The position numbers and the translations under genes were made by a program. DNA of 41,147 bases from a virus, in the IMG/VR virus record IMGVR_UViG_3300030117_000643, positions 1-41,147 of that record, one strand, 5' to 3'. Positions 27,929 to 36,262 of this stretch are shown one piece after another (position 1 is the first letter of the stretch; every line of letters starts with the position of its first letter). The notes under the pieces were generated by a model that saw nothing but the letters and a program-made list of their open reading frames with translations, was not told the DNA's origin and made no database searches.

Positions 27929-28960
27929 ATGGCCACTCTCAGGAGTGATGTGATTATCCCAGAGGTATTTACACCATACGTCATAGAACAGACTACTGCA
28001 AGAGATGCATTCTTACAGAGTGGTGTTGTTCAACCTATGGCAGAACTAAATGCTACTGAGGGTGGTGATCTCATCAATGTACCCTTTTTCTCAGCAAACT
28101 TAAGCGGAGATTTCGAGGTTTTATCTGATTCAAGTTCATTAACTCCCGGAAAGATTACAACTGGCAAGCAAGTTGGGGTAATCTTACACAGAGGACGAGC
28201 ATTTGAATCTAGAGATTTAGCTGCACTAGCAGCGGGTTCAGATCCAATGGCTGCAATCGGTCAAAAGATAGGAGCATACATTGCTAACCAAAGACAGAAA
28301 GATTTACTTTCTTGTTTGTCAGGTGTTTTTGGTTCAGTTAATACAACTGACTCTAACGCTGCTTTCTTCGGTTTAACAATAGATGGTGGTTCAGGAGATA
28401 CACCAACTGTTCTTAGTCCTAGACACGTTGCTAAAGCTAAAGCTATTCTTGGAGATCAAGGAGACAAACTTGCAGCAGTTTGCATGCATTCAGCTGTATA
28501 TTACGATTTAGTCGAGCGCAAATTAGTTGATTATGTTCTTGCTACAGATGGCAATGGCGGTTCAGCTACAGCATCTGGCGGTACAATTACACCAGCTTAT
28601 GGCGGTGGTAATGACACTGTTCCTACATATTGTGGTTTACGCGTTATCGTTTCAGATGACGTAGCAACTACTGGTTCAGGCTCTACTACTGAATACTCTA
28701 CTTACTTCTTTACAGCTGGCGCTGTAGCAAGTGGAGAGCAAGCTGGTCTACAGACAGAGACAGACAGAGATATTCTTGCAAAGTCAGATGCTATGTCTAT
28801 TGACTTGCACTACTGTTACCACCCTGTTGGTTCTAAGTGGGCTGTTACAACAACAAACCCAACTCAGGCACAACTTGAAACTGTAAGCAACTGGTCGAAG
28901 GTTTACGAAACTAAGAACATAGGAATTGTTAGAGCTACTAACATTTCAACTATGGATTAA
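27929..28960 (+). CDS. Major capsid protein
   Basis: A 343-residue protein. The N-terminus MATLRSDVIIPEVFTPYVIE, the INVPFFSANLSGDFEVLSD region, then LTPGKITTGKQVGVILHRGR and AFESRDLAALAAGSDPM, are those of a widespread siphophage major capsid family with the HK97 fold. No N-terminal delta domain is evident; the separate scaffold supplies that function. Directly after scaffold and before the decoration protein, as usual. The first of the most abundant virion proteins. Confidence 0.9.
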   Translation: MATLRSDVIIPEVFTPYVIEQTTARDAFLQSGVVQPMAELNATEGGDLINVPFFSANLSGDFEVLSDSSSLTPGKITTGKQVGVILHRGRAFESRDLAALAAGSDPMAAIGQKIGAYIANQRQKDLLSCLSGVFGSVNTTDSNAAFFGLTIDGGSGDTPTVLSPRHVAKAKAILGDQGDKLAAVCMHSAVYYDLVERKLVDYVLATDGNGGSATASGGTITPAYGGGNDTVPTYCGLRVIVSDDVATTGSGSTTEYSTYFFTAGAVASGEQAGLQTETDRDILAKSDAMSIDLHYCYHPVGSKWAVTTTNPTQAQLETVSNWSKVYETKNIGIVRATNISTMD

Positions 28961-28975
28961 CTGAGGTAATTTATT

Positions 28976-29341
28976 ATGCCAAGTTTATTTGAAGCTGCTG
29001 CAGGCTCTGCTTTAGGAGTTGTGTCAGCACAAACAGGTTCTGTGACTCAAGCAACCAGTAAAGCTACTGGTGTGACATTAAACAATGTCGCTGGCGCGAT
29101 CACTATGAACAATGCTGCATTAGCTGCTGCTGCTGAAGTTACTTTTACTGTTACTAACTCAAAAGTTAGTTCAGGAGACGTAGTTTTAGTAAATCATGGT
29201 TCTGCTGGAACAGCTGGAACTTATATTGTTCAAGCTAATACTATTGCTGATGGGTCTTTTAAGATTTCTGTTGGTAATGTATCAGGCTCTTCGGCTAGTG
29301 AAGCTATTGTCTTGAACTATATAGTTTTCAAGGCTGGTTAA
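28976..29341 (+). CDS. Head decoration (cement) protein-like
   Basis: A 121-residue protein, Ala/Ser/Thr/Val-rich and beta-prone: VTLNNVAGAITMNNAALAAA, then VTFTVTNSKVSSGDVVLVNH and FKISVGNVSGSSASEAIVLN. This small beta-structured protein follows the capsid gene in many marine phages and is thought to decorate the capsid or form a head fiber. The motif family is recognised by style; no structural proof. Confidence 0.7.
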   Translation: MPSLFEAAAGSALGVVSAQTGSVTQATSKATGVTLNNVAGAITMNNAALAAAAEVTFTVTNSKVSSGDVVLVNHGSAGTAGTYIVQANTIADGSFKISVGNVSGSSASEAIVLNYIVFKAG

Positions 29342-29484
29342 TGGGAATATTTGCGTTTAAACGTAAACGAGAACAGGAGGCTGCAAAAGTGGCCTCTGTT
29401 CCCATTAAAACTAAAAAAGTTAAACAAACTAAAGTAAATGGCGATCTCAATAGTCGAAACAGTAGGAAGCGCAACAGCAAATAG
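29341..29484 (+). CDS. Small basic protein overlapping the connector gene
   Basis: A 47-residue frame whose ATG begins on the last base of the decoration gene's stop, the coupling pattern seen elsewhere, and which overlaps the next gene by 47 nt in another frame. It reads MGIFAFKRKREQEAAKVASV, then a Lys/Arg/Asn-rich tail with RNSRKRNSK. Basic peptides occur between capsid and connector genes in related phages. The out-of-frame C-terminus could be an artefact of the overlap. Confidence 0.45.
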   Translation: MGIFAFKRKREQEAAKVASVPIKTKKVKQTKVNGDLNSRNSRKRNSK

Positions 29485-29998
29485 CTATCAGACTCTTGCT
29501 CAAGCACAAGCCATTATTGATGGTTTGATAGAAGATGATGACGTTGTTGCATGGTCTAGCGCTACAACAGACCAAAAAAACAGAGCTTTATTTACAGCTA
29601 CTGTAAGAATTGATCGTGAAAGATTTTTAGGAGCAAAGGCGACAGATACACAAGCATTGCAATGGCCAAGACAAGGGGTAAGAAAGCCAGACACTTTTAC
29701 AAGCACTTATACCAGCGGATTTCCATATAGAATTACAACTGATTACTACACAGAAACAGAGATACCAAAAGAAGTGAAAGAGGCGCAAGCAATACTAGCT
29801 GTTTATTTAAATAACAATAAAGATGGTTTAGGATTATCAGGTTTAGAGGACTACAAAGACATAAAAATTGGTAGTCTAGAAGCAACACCAAATTTCTATG
29901 GTGCTGTGGGTGCTGATCGAGTGCCACCACTATTTGAAAGATTATTCACTGGTCTTAGGATTAGTGGACCCGCCAACGTATCAATTAAAAGGAGTTAA
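29438..29998 (+). CDS. Head-tail connector, DnaT/gp6-like adaptor
   Basis: A 186-residue protein. SYQTLAQAQAIIDGLIEDDD, then ALFTATVRIDRERFLGAKA and LQWPRQGVRKPDTF fit the adaptor family in which [AV]-x-[QE]-[AS]-L-x-[WF]-P-R-x-G is the hallmark (DnaT_2/Ad1-type). It forms the first ring under the portal. The C-terminal region is helical and polar. The first adaptor follows the capsid genes in the usual order. Confidence 0.75.
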   Translation: MAISIVETVGSATANSYQTLAQAQAIIDGLIEDDDVVAWSSATTDQKNRALFTATVRIDRERFLGAKATDTQALQWPRQGVRKPDTFTSTYTSGFPYRITTDYYTETEIPKEVKEAQAILAVYLNNNKDGLGLSGLEDYKDIKIGSLEATPNFYGAVGADRVPPLFERLFTGLRISGPANVSIKRS

Positions 29999-30000
29999 CA

Positions 30001-30222
30001 ATGAGCTACTATTCTGCAGCAGAAATTATCACTGACCAAACAGCACATACAGGGAGGTTTCAATGTGTGAAAGCGTTGGAGGATACAGTAATAGCTACAT
30101 TAGTCTCTGAAAATATTACAGGAACAAAGACTAGCGTTACAGTTAATTCTAATTGTTCTATAGAAGGAGTTATTACGAGCATAACTTTAGCAAGTGGTTC
30201 AGTTGTAGCTTATTCTGTGTAA
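30001..30222 (+). CDS. Small head-associated protein, unknown
   Basis: A 73-residue beta-prone protein (HTGRFQCVKALEDTVIATLV, then SENITGTKTSVTV, and ITSITLASGSVVAYSV). The ending I-T-L-A-S-G-x-V-[IV]-A-Y is seen in small head or fiber-tip proteins encoded among connector genes of marine phages. It may decorate the capsid. It shares a stop/start with the next gene. Confidence 0.55.
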   Translation: MSYYSAAEIITDQTAHTGRFQCVKALEDTVIATLVSENITGTKTSVTVNSNCSIEGVITSITLASGSVVAYSV

Positions 30223-30578
30223 TGGGTATTGCTTCTTCACTAAAAAAGGCATCTTCGAAGGCTCTAATAAAGCTAGGAGGAGATGTAACCATAAAAAGGT
30301 CTACTAATAGCGCTTACGATATGGATAGTGGAGAAATTAATAAAATAGAGACAAGCACTACTGTTAAAGGTTTCTTAGAAAATGTTGTACAAAGAGAGGT
30401 TAATGATTTAGTCACAGGACAAGATAAAAAATTAACAATATCTGCTCAAGGGTTGGATTTTGTCCCAAAACCGAAAGATTATGTAATTATTGCGTCTATT
30501 GAATATAAAATAATTCAGATAGATACAAACGAATTAAATAATATAGCGATTAGCTACGAACTTTATTTGAGAGGTTAA
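30222..30578 (+). CDS. Head closure / stopper protein
   Basis: Taken from ATG 30222 (118 residues), which shares a base with the preceding stop; the longer frame from 30153 lies over that gene. GLAFLEN-like VKGFLENVVQREVNDLVTGQ, then DFVPKPKDYVIIASIEYKII fit a head-closure ring (Hc1-type) with a conserved [KR]-x-x-D-x-[VI] near the end. Located between adaptor and neck protein, as in siphophages. Confidence 0.65.
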   Translation: MGIASSLKKASSKALIKLGGDVTIKRSTNSAYDMDSGEINKIETSTTVKGFLENVVQREVNDLVTGQDKKLTISAQGLDFVPKPKDYVIIASIEYKIIQIDTNELNNIAISYELYLRG

Positions 30579-30582
30579 GCCA

Positions 30583-31032
30583 ATGATGATAATACCACCA
30601 GAAAGAATAGGCGGTCACATGGAGTTCCAAATAAATCAACTTTTAAGAGCTGTTGTTATCGAAAGTGACGCACGTGTAAAATTAGGAAGTCCAGTCGACA
30701 CAGGTAGATTTAGGTCTGATTGGCAAATTGGGGAAAATGAGGCTAATGCAGTTCCTAATATCAAAGGTGGTTTTTCTAAAACTATAACACCACCAAAAGG
30801 AACTAATTACGCTGCTGGCTTCGATGAAAAGATTGGCAATGTTTATCACATACACAATAATTTACCCTATGCAGAGGCGCTTTCAGGGACAGGTCAGGGC
30901 ATTCCAGCATCATGGAAAGCTGCAGGTATTACAGGAAGTAAACAAAATAGAGGCGCTTGGGTTGATGTTATTTCTAAAGAGATGTCTAATTGGGCTGAGA
31001 GTGAATACCAAAAAATATTGAGGAGAACATAA
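30583..31032 (+). CDS. Neck / tail-completion protein, HK97 gp10-like
   Basis: A 149-residue protein. LGSPVDTGRFRSDWQI (about 38-53) is the D-T-G-x-[LF]-R-x-[SD]-[WF] signature of the gp10/Ne1 family, and later HIHNNLPYAEALSGTGQG is also typical. It joins the head connector to the tail terminator ring. GAGAGG-like ribosome site GAGAGG upstream; a second Met at codon 2 is an alternative start. Confidence 0.75.
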   Translation: MMIIPPERIGGHMEFQINQLLRAVVIESDARVKLGSPVDTGRFRSDWQIGENEANAVPNIKGGFSKTITPPKGTNYAAGFDEKIGNVYHIHNNLPYAEALSGTGQGIPASWKAAGITGSKQNRGAWVDVISKEMSNWAESEYQKILRRT

Positions 31033-31457
31033 TGGCTGCTGTAGATTTAAACGATATTAGAAAAGTTATAGAAAGTCGTCTAAATGATGAGCTACAAAAT
31101 GCACCAATTATTCCAGTTGTGTTTGCAAATCAAAGTTTTGATCCTGATTCTAATAGTAGCTTTGTTCAATGTTTATTAGCATTTGGCGAAGATGAATACC
31201 TGAGTCTAGGCGGTACAACTGATTCGAGTAATAGACTTGTAGGTGCTGTTACAATAAATATATTTACTGGACAAAACATAGGAGCTGGCAGCAATTATGT
31301 AATCGGTAAAAGAATACGCGATTTGTATAATCGACAAGTCGTGTCAGGAGTAGTGTTTGATCCAGTTATTGGACCAACACTCGTAAATAATCCAATACCT
31401 GAAGGATTTTTTCAAACTCAAATGCGTATGACTTTCGAGGCTTATGAGGACTTATGA
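31032..31457 (+). CDS. Tail terminator, DUF4128-like
   Basis: A 141-residue protein (VDLNDIRKVIESRLNDELQN, then IIPVVFANQSFDPDSNSSFV and IGKRIRDLYNRQVVSG). The alternation of [IV]-x-V-x-[FY]-x-N-x-x-[FY]-x-P and a central fibre-beta region followed by an [IL]-[RK]-[DE]-x-[FYL] helix matches the DUF4128/U-like tail terminators that cap the finished tail tube. Start overlaps the gp10-like stop; order is typical. Confidence 0.7.
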   Translation: MAAVDLNDIRKVIESRLNDELQNAPIIPVVFANQSFDPDSNSSFVQCLLAFGEDEYLSLGGTTDSSNRLVGAVTINIFTGQNIGAGSNYVIGKRIRDLYNRQVVSGVVFDPVIGPTLVNNPIPEGFFQTQMRMTFEAYEDL

Positions 31458-31600
31458 CTAAAATTACTGAAGAAATGCTTGACGTTATCGAAAAGGTAAA
31501 AGGCAAGCGCAACCCAGAACTCTGGGATCCACGTTGTAAGCAGTATATGGCTGCTCAACAAACAAAGAAAACATCAACTACTGTTAATCCTAAATCTTAG
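31454..31600 (+). CDS. Small protein between tail terminator and tail tube
   Basis: A 48-residue frame, MTKITEEMLDVIEKVKGKRN, then PELWDPRCKQYMAAQQTKKT. ATG 31454 overlaps the preceding stop by 4 nt. The sequence is polar and helical; short frames of this kind (with P-E-L-W-D-P) recur at this site in marine siphophages. No function known. Confidence 0.6.
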   Translation: MTKITEEMLDVIEKVKGKRNPELWDPRCKQYMAAQQTKKTSTTVNPKS

Positions 31601-31634
31601 GGTTAATATGTAGACAATTACTCAATCTTAAATC

Positions 31635-32051
31635 ATGGCATTTTTTCGTGGTGAAGAGGGTTCAGTGAAATTTATCAATGGCTCAGGTACAGCTGAAACT
31701 ATTGTTAGCACAAGGAACTGGTCTCTCACTGTAAATAAAGAGCTTTTAGAGTGTACCGATCATGGCGACACCTCTAGAGCTTATGTAGGTGGATTAATCT
31801 CTGCTACTGGTAGTGTAGAACTTTTATATACTGCTGCCTCTGGAAACCACACAGAAACATTAGTAGAAGATTGTTTAACTGCAGAGGACGCTGGTGACGC
31901 ACAATTCGAGTTATTTCTCGATACTTCAGGTTCTAAAAAACTTTCTTTTAACGGAATCGTTACAAGTACTGATTTTAGTGCTAATATTGGCGATCTTGAA
32001 ACTATTACAGTTAACTTTACTGCTAATGGTGCTATTACCTCTGCCGTTTAA
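31635..32051 (+). CDS. Major tail protein (tail tube)
   Basis: A 138-residue protein. MAFFRGEEGSVKFINGSGTA, then NWSLTVNKELLECTDHGDTS and GLISATGSVELLYTAASGNH, plus a final ETITVNFTANGAI match small tail-tube proteins of siphophages (start G-x-x-G-x-V-x-[FV], then W-[ST]-x-x-x-x-x-x-x-[LV]-[DE]-x-T and the ending [IV]-x-[VF]-x-[FAV]-x-[AGS]-[ND]-G-x-[IV]). It polymerises as stacked hexamers around the tape measure. Usual length for this group. Confidence 0.82.
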   Translation: MAFFRGEEGSVKFINGSGTAETIVSTRNWSLTVNKELLECTDHGDTSRAYVGGLISATGSVELLYTAASGNHTETLVEDCLTAEDAGDAQFELFLDTSGSKKLSFNGIVTSTDFSANIGDLETITVNFTANGAITSAV

Positions 32052-32054
32052 CTT

Positions 32055-32408
32055 ATGACACCTAATCCTCGCACAGTTGATTTACTAACCACCGAGTTCA
32101 ATGTTCGTGAAAGACGCAAGTTTGAATTGAAAAATGAAAAAGGTGAAAAAGTAATCGACTTATATTTCAAACCTTTAACTAGGTCAGACAGAATCGCTGC
32201 TACTGCTGCAACTACAAGTACAGACCCACTAGCTCAAAGTACAAGAATGCTTTGCATGTTAGCGGAACTGGAAAACGGAGATAAAGCATTTGCACTTGCT
32301 GACGCTGTCAAACTTCAACGTGAATTACCTGAAAAAGTGTTGAATCAACTTGAATTATTTTTATTCGAGACAGAACAACCAGTATTAGGTGATGCAAAAA
32401 ACGACTAG
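32055..32408 (+). CDS. Tail assembly chaperone gpG-like
   Basis: A 117-residue protein (FELKNEKGEKVIDLYFKPLT, then RSDRIAATAATTSTDPLAQS and LQRELPEKVLNQLELFLFET). Positioned between tail tube and tape measure as gpG in lambda. Its last codons contain the heptamer A-AAA-AAC that lets a fraction of ribosomes shift by -1 into the next frame to make gpGT. It binds the tape measure during assembly and is not in the virion. Confidence 0.8.
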   Translation: MTPNPRTVDLLTTEFNVRERRKFELKNEKGEKVIDLYFKPLTRSDRIAATAATTSTDPLAQSTRMLCMLAELENGDKAFALADAVKLQRELPEKVLNQLELFLFETEQPVLGDAKND

Positions 32409-32449
32409 AGCAAGATAGTTGGCTCAATTTTGAGTTCTTCTTATCTTGC
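32396..32449 (+). promoter_or_regulatory. Programmed -1 frameshift site with stimulatory hairpin
   Basis: A-AAA-AAC (32396-32402) in the frame of the 117-residue gene is a canonical slippery heptamer, six bases before the stop TAG. Seven bases downstream GCAAGATA (32410-32417) pairs with TATCTTGC (32442-32449), eight base pairs, and an inner stem CTCAA/TTGAG (32423-32434) strengthens it. A -1 shift continues into an open frame of 60 codons. Spacing and stem agree with known signals. Confidence 0.85.
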
Positions 32450-32584
32450 GAACTAGGCATGACAGTTGGAGAGCTAAGAAACAGAATGACAGACAAAGAA
32501 TTTATTTTCTATGCTGCTTATTTTGAATTAAAGGCTGAAAGAGAAAAAAGACACATTGAAGAGTCCAGACAACGCACACGCTAA
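32402..32584 (+). CDS. T-extension of the tail assembly chaperone gpGT (frameshift product)
   Basis: This frame has no start of its own before the slippery site. Read after a -1 shift it adds 60 residues (RLEQDSWLNFEFFLSCELGM, then TVGELRNRMTDKEFIFYAAY, then a basic coil ending ESRQRTR) to the first 116 of gpG, for about 176 in total. M-T-V-x-E-[LM]-x-x-x-M-[ST]-x-x-E-F-x-x-[WY]-x-[AV]-[YF] is typical of T domains, which recruit the tail tube protein to gpG on the tape measure. The stop is 6 nt before the tape measure. Confidence 0.85.
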   Translation, partial: RLEQDSWLNFEFFLSCELGMTVGELRNRMTDKEFIFYAAYFELKAEREKRHIEESRQRTR

Positions 32585-32590
32585 AAAATT

Positions 32591-34633
32591 GTGGCTATTT
32601 CAAATATTGACCTAAGAGTCAATTCACAACACGCAGTAAGAAACCTAAGAAATGCACAAACTGCATCTAATAGGTTAGCTGGTAGTGTCAAAGGATTATA
32701 TGGAGCTTTTGGATTATTAGCGGGTGGTTTATTAGTCGCTGGTGCTGTAAGAAATTATTTTAAGGGTTATAACGAAGCCGAGAAAGCTACTATGGCTGTT
32801 CGGACTTTAGGAGTAGATGTTGATATTTTATCTCATAAATTATTAGAACTAAGTGTAAATTTAGAGGGTGCTTATTCACAGACAGAGTTATTAGCAGCTT
32901 CTTATGATGTGGCTTCAGCTGGTTTTACAGAAGCAGCAGACGCAGCAACTATATTAGAGGCTTCGGCAAAGGGTGCTGTTGGTGGTATGTCTGATTTAGG
33001 AACTGTATCAGATGCTGTTACAAGTGTGATAAACGCATTCGGACTTGAGGCTAAAGAAGCGAATAAAATTGTTGATGGATTTATACAAACACAAAATGAT
33101 GGTAAAATTATTGTTGCTCAATACGCTAATCAGATAGGTCGAATTGCACCTACAGCTGCAGCAGCAGGCATATCTATAGATCAACTAAACGCAGCGATAG
33201 CCACAATTACAGCGCAAGGTGTACCAGTAGAACAAACATTTACAGGACTAAATCAGGCAATAGTTTCAATATTAAAACCTACAGGAGAAGCGGAAAAAAT
33301 AGCTAAAAAACTAGGAATAGAATTTAATGCAGCTGCACTTGAATCGAAAGGTTTTGAACAAATACTGAGAGATATTGCTGACAGTGGAGCCACAACAGAT
33401 CAGATTGCAAAACTGTTTGGAAGTGTTGAAGCTATGAAAGCAATATTTCCTTTAATTAATGATGATCTTGTTAAATTTAACGAGAACTTAGCAAATCAGC
33501 AAGACTCGTCAGGTGCTGCAACAGATGCTATGAACACAATGAATAGCACTTTATCTCAGCAATTTAGCAATATAACAAAACAAATAGGTAATCTGGTTCG
33601 AGCGCTAGATGAAGTTTTGGGTCCATCACTCAAGGGAATATTGTCGATAATTGACGACATAGTTGGAAAAGCTGCAGAAGCATTGTCTCTTATGAAAGAT
33701 GTGCAGTTAGGTGCTGCATACCAAGAGCTTGGTAAAGCTGGTGCTGATATAACATTTGGAGAACTTGCTGGAATCTCTAATCCATTAAATATGTTTGGAA
33801 TCGGTAATGAAGATATAACTGCATTTGGTTTAGAAAATATGGCTATAGATAAATTAAGAAATGTAGTTAATCTAGGAGCGGGAACAATAGCTAATGCCAC
33901 GACTAAAGAAGAATTAGACAAAATATTAGTATTATTCGACAAAGTACAAGTACAAGCAAAACGATTAGTAGGAAAAGGAAATGTAGCAGAATTAAACGAA
34001 CTAATGTTCTTAATACAAGATACAAAAGCAATTATTGCAGAAAAAGAAGCGGAAATATTAGCAATAACAGAAGCTAGTAGCACAACAAATACTGAAATAA
34101 ACGAAGAAATAGAGACAAGAAAAACTTTAATGGATCAGTTAATAGAATTAAATGGAACGGAGTTCAATCAATTAACAGAAATTGGAAGATTGTATGAGCA
34201 GATAGGCACAAGTATTAGAACTGGAATGGTTGACGCTATAGAAGGAGCAATAAATGGCACTAAGACTCTTGGAGAGGTCGCTACAGCGGTCTTTGGCCAG
34301 ATACAGAGGTCTTTGATTCAATATGGTGTTAATGCATTTTTAGGAGGACTTCCGGGAGAAATTGGGAAATTCTTCAGTTTAGGCAATAGAGCAAATGGGG
34401 GACCAGTAAAAGGTGGATCGCCATACATGGTCGGTGAACGTGGACCAGAAATATTTACACCTAGCACAAGTGGCACGATTAGCGCAGGCACAAATATCGT
34501 AGTTAATGTAGATGCTTCAGGCTCTAGTGTTGAAGGAGATGAAAATAGTGGCAGAGAACTTGGCCGTTTAATTTCGGCTGCAGTACAATCTGAAATATTA
34601 CAACAACAGAGACCCGGAGGATTACTTGCATAA
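32591..34633 (+). CDS. Tail tape measure protein
   Basis: A 680-residue protein with GTG start at 32591. The N-terminal region has helical repeats and a hydrophobic stretch (GLYGAFGLLAGGLLVAGAV); LSVNLEGAYSQTELLAASYD, then TAEADA-like and AAIATITAQGVPVEQTFTGL belong to the tape measure family core, and SGTFTDQIAKLFGS-type segments follow. The C-terminus has GGPVKGGSPYMVGERGPEIF, then TPSTSGTISAG, a hallmark ending. It sets tail length; 680 residues suggest a tail of the order of 100 nm by the usual 0.15 nm per residue. Confidence 0.9.
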   Translation: MAISNIDLRVNSQHAVRNLRNAQTASNRLAGSVKGLYGAFGLLAGGLLVAGAVRNYFKGYNEAEKATMAVRTLGVDVDILSHKLLELSVNLEGAYSQTELLAASYDVASAGFTEAADAATILEASAKGAVGGMSDLGTVSDAVTSVINAFGLEAKEANKIVDGFIQTQNDGKIIVAQYANQIGRIAPTAAAAGISIDQLNAAIATITAQGVPVEQTFTGLNQAIVSILKPTGEAEKIAKKLGIEFNAAALESKGFEQILRDIADSGATTDQIAKLFGSVEAMKAIFPLINDDLVKFNENLANQQDSSGAATDAMNTMNSTLSQQFSNITKQIGNLVRALDEVLGPSLKGILSIIDDIVGKAAEALSLMKDVQLGAAYQELGKAGADITFGELAGISNPLNMFGIGNEDITAFGLENMAIDKLRNVVNLGAGTIANATTKEELDKILVLFDKVQVQAKRLVGKGNVAELNELMFLIQDTKAIIAEKEAEILAITEASSTTNTEINEEIETRKTLMDQLIELNGTEFNQLTEIGRLYEQIGTSIRTGMVDAIEGAINGTKTLGEVATAVFGQIQRSLIQYGVNAFLGGLPGEIGKFFSLGNRANGGPVKGGSPYMVGERGPEIFTPSTSGTISAGTNIVVNVDASGSSVEGDENSGRELGRLISAAVQSEILQQQRPGGLLA

Positions 34634-34986
34634 TGGCTGATTTTCCATCAATTAATCCAACTTATGGAACCTCTAAGAGATCAGCGCCAAATGTAAAGAC
34701 GATAAGGTTTGCAGATGGTTACGAGCATAGATTAATGCTAGGTTTAAGCGCACATCAAAACCCAAAAGTATATACGTTAAAATTCGATGTATCTGAAACA
34801 GATGCAGATACTATTGAAACTTTTTTAGATGCAAGGGCAGAGGATCAAGCAAGTTTCACTTTTACACCACCTAATGAATCTAGCTCGTCACAATTCGTTT
34901 GTGAAAACTGGTCAAAACAAATCAGATACACAAATAGAGCTACTATTAATGCAACTTTTAGACAAGTATTTGAGCCGACAACATGA
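34633..34986 (+). CDS. Minor tail protein M-like
   Basis: A 117-residue protein (MADFPSINPTYGTSKRSAPN, then TIRFADGYEHRLMLGLSAHQ, and WSKQIRYTNRATINATFRQV-type ending). The sequence F-[PG]-x-x-x-P-x-[YF], then R-[FV]-x-D-G-Y-E-x-R and an F-x-[VC]-x-[DN]-W-x-x-x-x-x-[ND]-x-x-x-[IVL]-x-[AVT]-x-x-[EQ] matches the phage minor tail protein M group, which starts the tip complex. Follows the tape measure as expected. Confidence 0.8.
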   Translation: MADFPSINPTYGTSKRSAPNVKTIRFADGYEHRLMLGLSAHQNPKVYTLKFDVSETDADTIETFLDARAEDQASFTFTPPNESSSSQFVCENWSKQIRYTNRATINATFRQVFEPTT

Positions 34987-35555
34987 CTGTCAATCAAAAG
35001 ATATTTACAGATTTACAATTATCTAATCCCTCTGCAATTATCGAGCTTTTTACCTTGCAGTTAATTACAGCAATTCATGGAGTCAACACAATATACAGAT
35101 TTCATTCAGGAAGCAACCTAAATCTAAACGGAGAGGTTATATGGAAAGGTAATAGTTATTTAAGATACCCTATTGAAGTTACTGGTTTTGCATTTCAAAA
35201 AGGTCAATTACCTAGACCCAAAGCTATTATTAGCAATAAAAATGGATTTATTTCTGCAATATTACTAGATGTAAATAAAATTACGACAGGTAATGATTTA
35301 ACAGGCGCAGTTTTAACAAGAATATCTACGCAAGCTAAATTTTTAGATGCTGCTAACTTTGCTAGTGGCACTAATTCAGATGCAGACCCTAACGCGGAAT
35401 ACCCTGAAGAAATTTATTCAATAGATAGAAAAGCAGCAGAAAACAGAGAAGTTGTAGAGTTTGAACTTGCAGCGCCTACAGATTTGGCTGGTGTTAATAT
35501 TCCTAAGAGACAATGTACTCGGACACTTTTTCCTAGTATTGGAACATTTGTTTAA
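34983..35555 (+). CDS. Minor tail protein L-like, lacking the Fe-S end
   Basis: A 190-residue protein. AIIELFTLQLITAIHGVNTI, then NGEVIWKGNSYLRYPIEVTG and AFQKGQLPRPKAIISNKNG match the L family. In lambda L and many relatives the C-terminus continues through a cysteine-rich segment that binds a [4Fe-4S] cluster. Here the protein stops right after IPKRQCTRTLFPSIGTFV with one Cys. The gene end is clean (the stop overlaps the next ATG), so the cluster end appears absent rather than frameshifted. Confidence 0.8.
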   Translation: MTVNQKIFTDLQLSNPSAIIELFTLQLITAIHGVNTIYRFHSGSNLNLNGEVIWKGNSYLRYPIEVTGFAFQKGQLPRPKAIISNKNGFISAILLDVNKITTGNDLTGAVLTRISTQAKFLDAANFASGTNSDADPNAEYPEEIYSIDRKAAENREVVEFELAAPTDLAGVNIPKRQCTRTLFPSIGTFV

Positions 35556-36262
35556 TGGATTGGAAAGAAAAAGCACTAGAACACGCTAAAAAAGAAGATC
35601 CAAAAGAGTCTGTTGGATTGTTATTGAATATTCGAGGTAAAGAAAGGTATTTTCCGTGTAGAAATTTATCTATGACACAACATCAATGTTTTATTCTAGA
35701 CCCTGAAGATTATGTTAAGGCTGATTCTTTAGGAGAAATAACTGCTGTAATACATAGCCACCCAATAACACCACCAGTTGCAAGTCAAGCCGACCAAATT
35801 AGCTGTGAAGATAGTGGGCTAGTTTGGCATATAGTCAATCCAAAAACAGAACAATGGGGATATTGTGAGCCTTCAGGTTACAAACCACCAATTATCGGTA
35901 GACAGTGGGTTTGGGGATTAACTGATTGTTGGAGTCTTGTCAGAGATTGGTATAAAGAAAACAAAAATATAGAGCTTAGAGATTGGGATAGACCTACAAC
36001 ACCCCAAGAATTTAATGAACAACCTATGTTTGAAAAATGTGCATGGCGAACTGGTTTTAGAGAATTAAGACCTGAAGAAGTGTTACAAGATGGGGATTTA
36101 TTATTCATGTCGATAATGTACCCAACTCTAAATCATGTGGCATTATTTTTTCAAGGCGATGTAATCCACCATTTAACAGATAGACTATCTTGTAGAGAGC
36201 CTTATTCAGAATGGCTGTTAAAATGTACTGGAAAGAGGTTACGCTATGCTGAGAAAAGTTAA
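35555..36262 (+). CDS. Tail tip hydrolase K-like: JAMM/MPN plus NlpC/P60
   Basis: A 235-residue protein with two domains. KESVGLLL (Glu18), VIHSHPITPPVASQADQ (His67, His69, Ser77, Asp80) is the JAMM zinc protease motif. LTDCWSLVRDWYKEN (Cys125) and LNHVALFFQ (His194) are the NlpC/P60 Cys and His that cut peptidoglycan peptides. As in lambda K it would process a tip protein and open the wall during infection. Both active sites are intact. Overlaps the I-like gene by 17 nt. Confidence 0.88.
   Translation: MDWKEKALEHAKKEDPKESVGLLLNIRGKERYFPCRNLSMTQHQCFILDPEDYVKADSLGEITAVIHSHPITPPVASQADQISCEDSGLVWHIVNPKTEQWGYCEPSGYKPPIIGRQWVWGLTDCWSLVRDWYKENKNIELRDWDRPTTPQEFNEQPMFEKCAWRTGFRELRPEEVLQDGDLLFMSIMYPTLNHVALFFQGDVIHHLTDRLSCREPYSEWLLKCTGKRLRYAEKS

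Noticed and set aside
33556-34083. Minus-strand 175-codon frame inside the tape measure gene
   Set aside because: Shadow frame of a strongly supported gene; low-complexity Ser/Ala/Ile translation and no context. The same holds for minus frames at 25022-25525, 4147-4551, 36464-36847 and 40249-40689.
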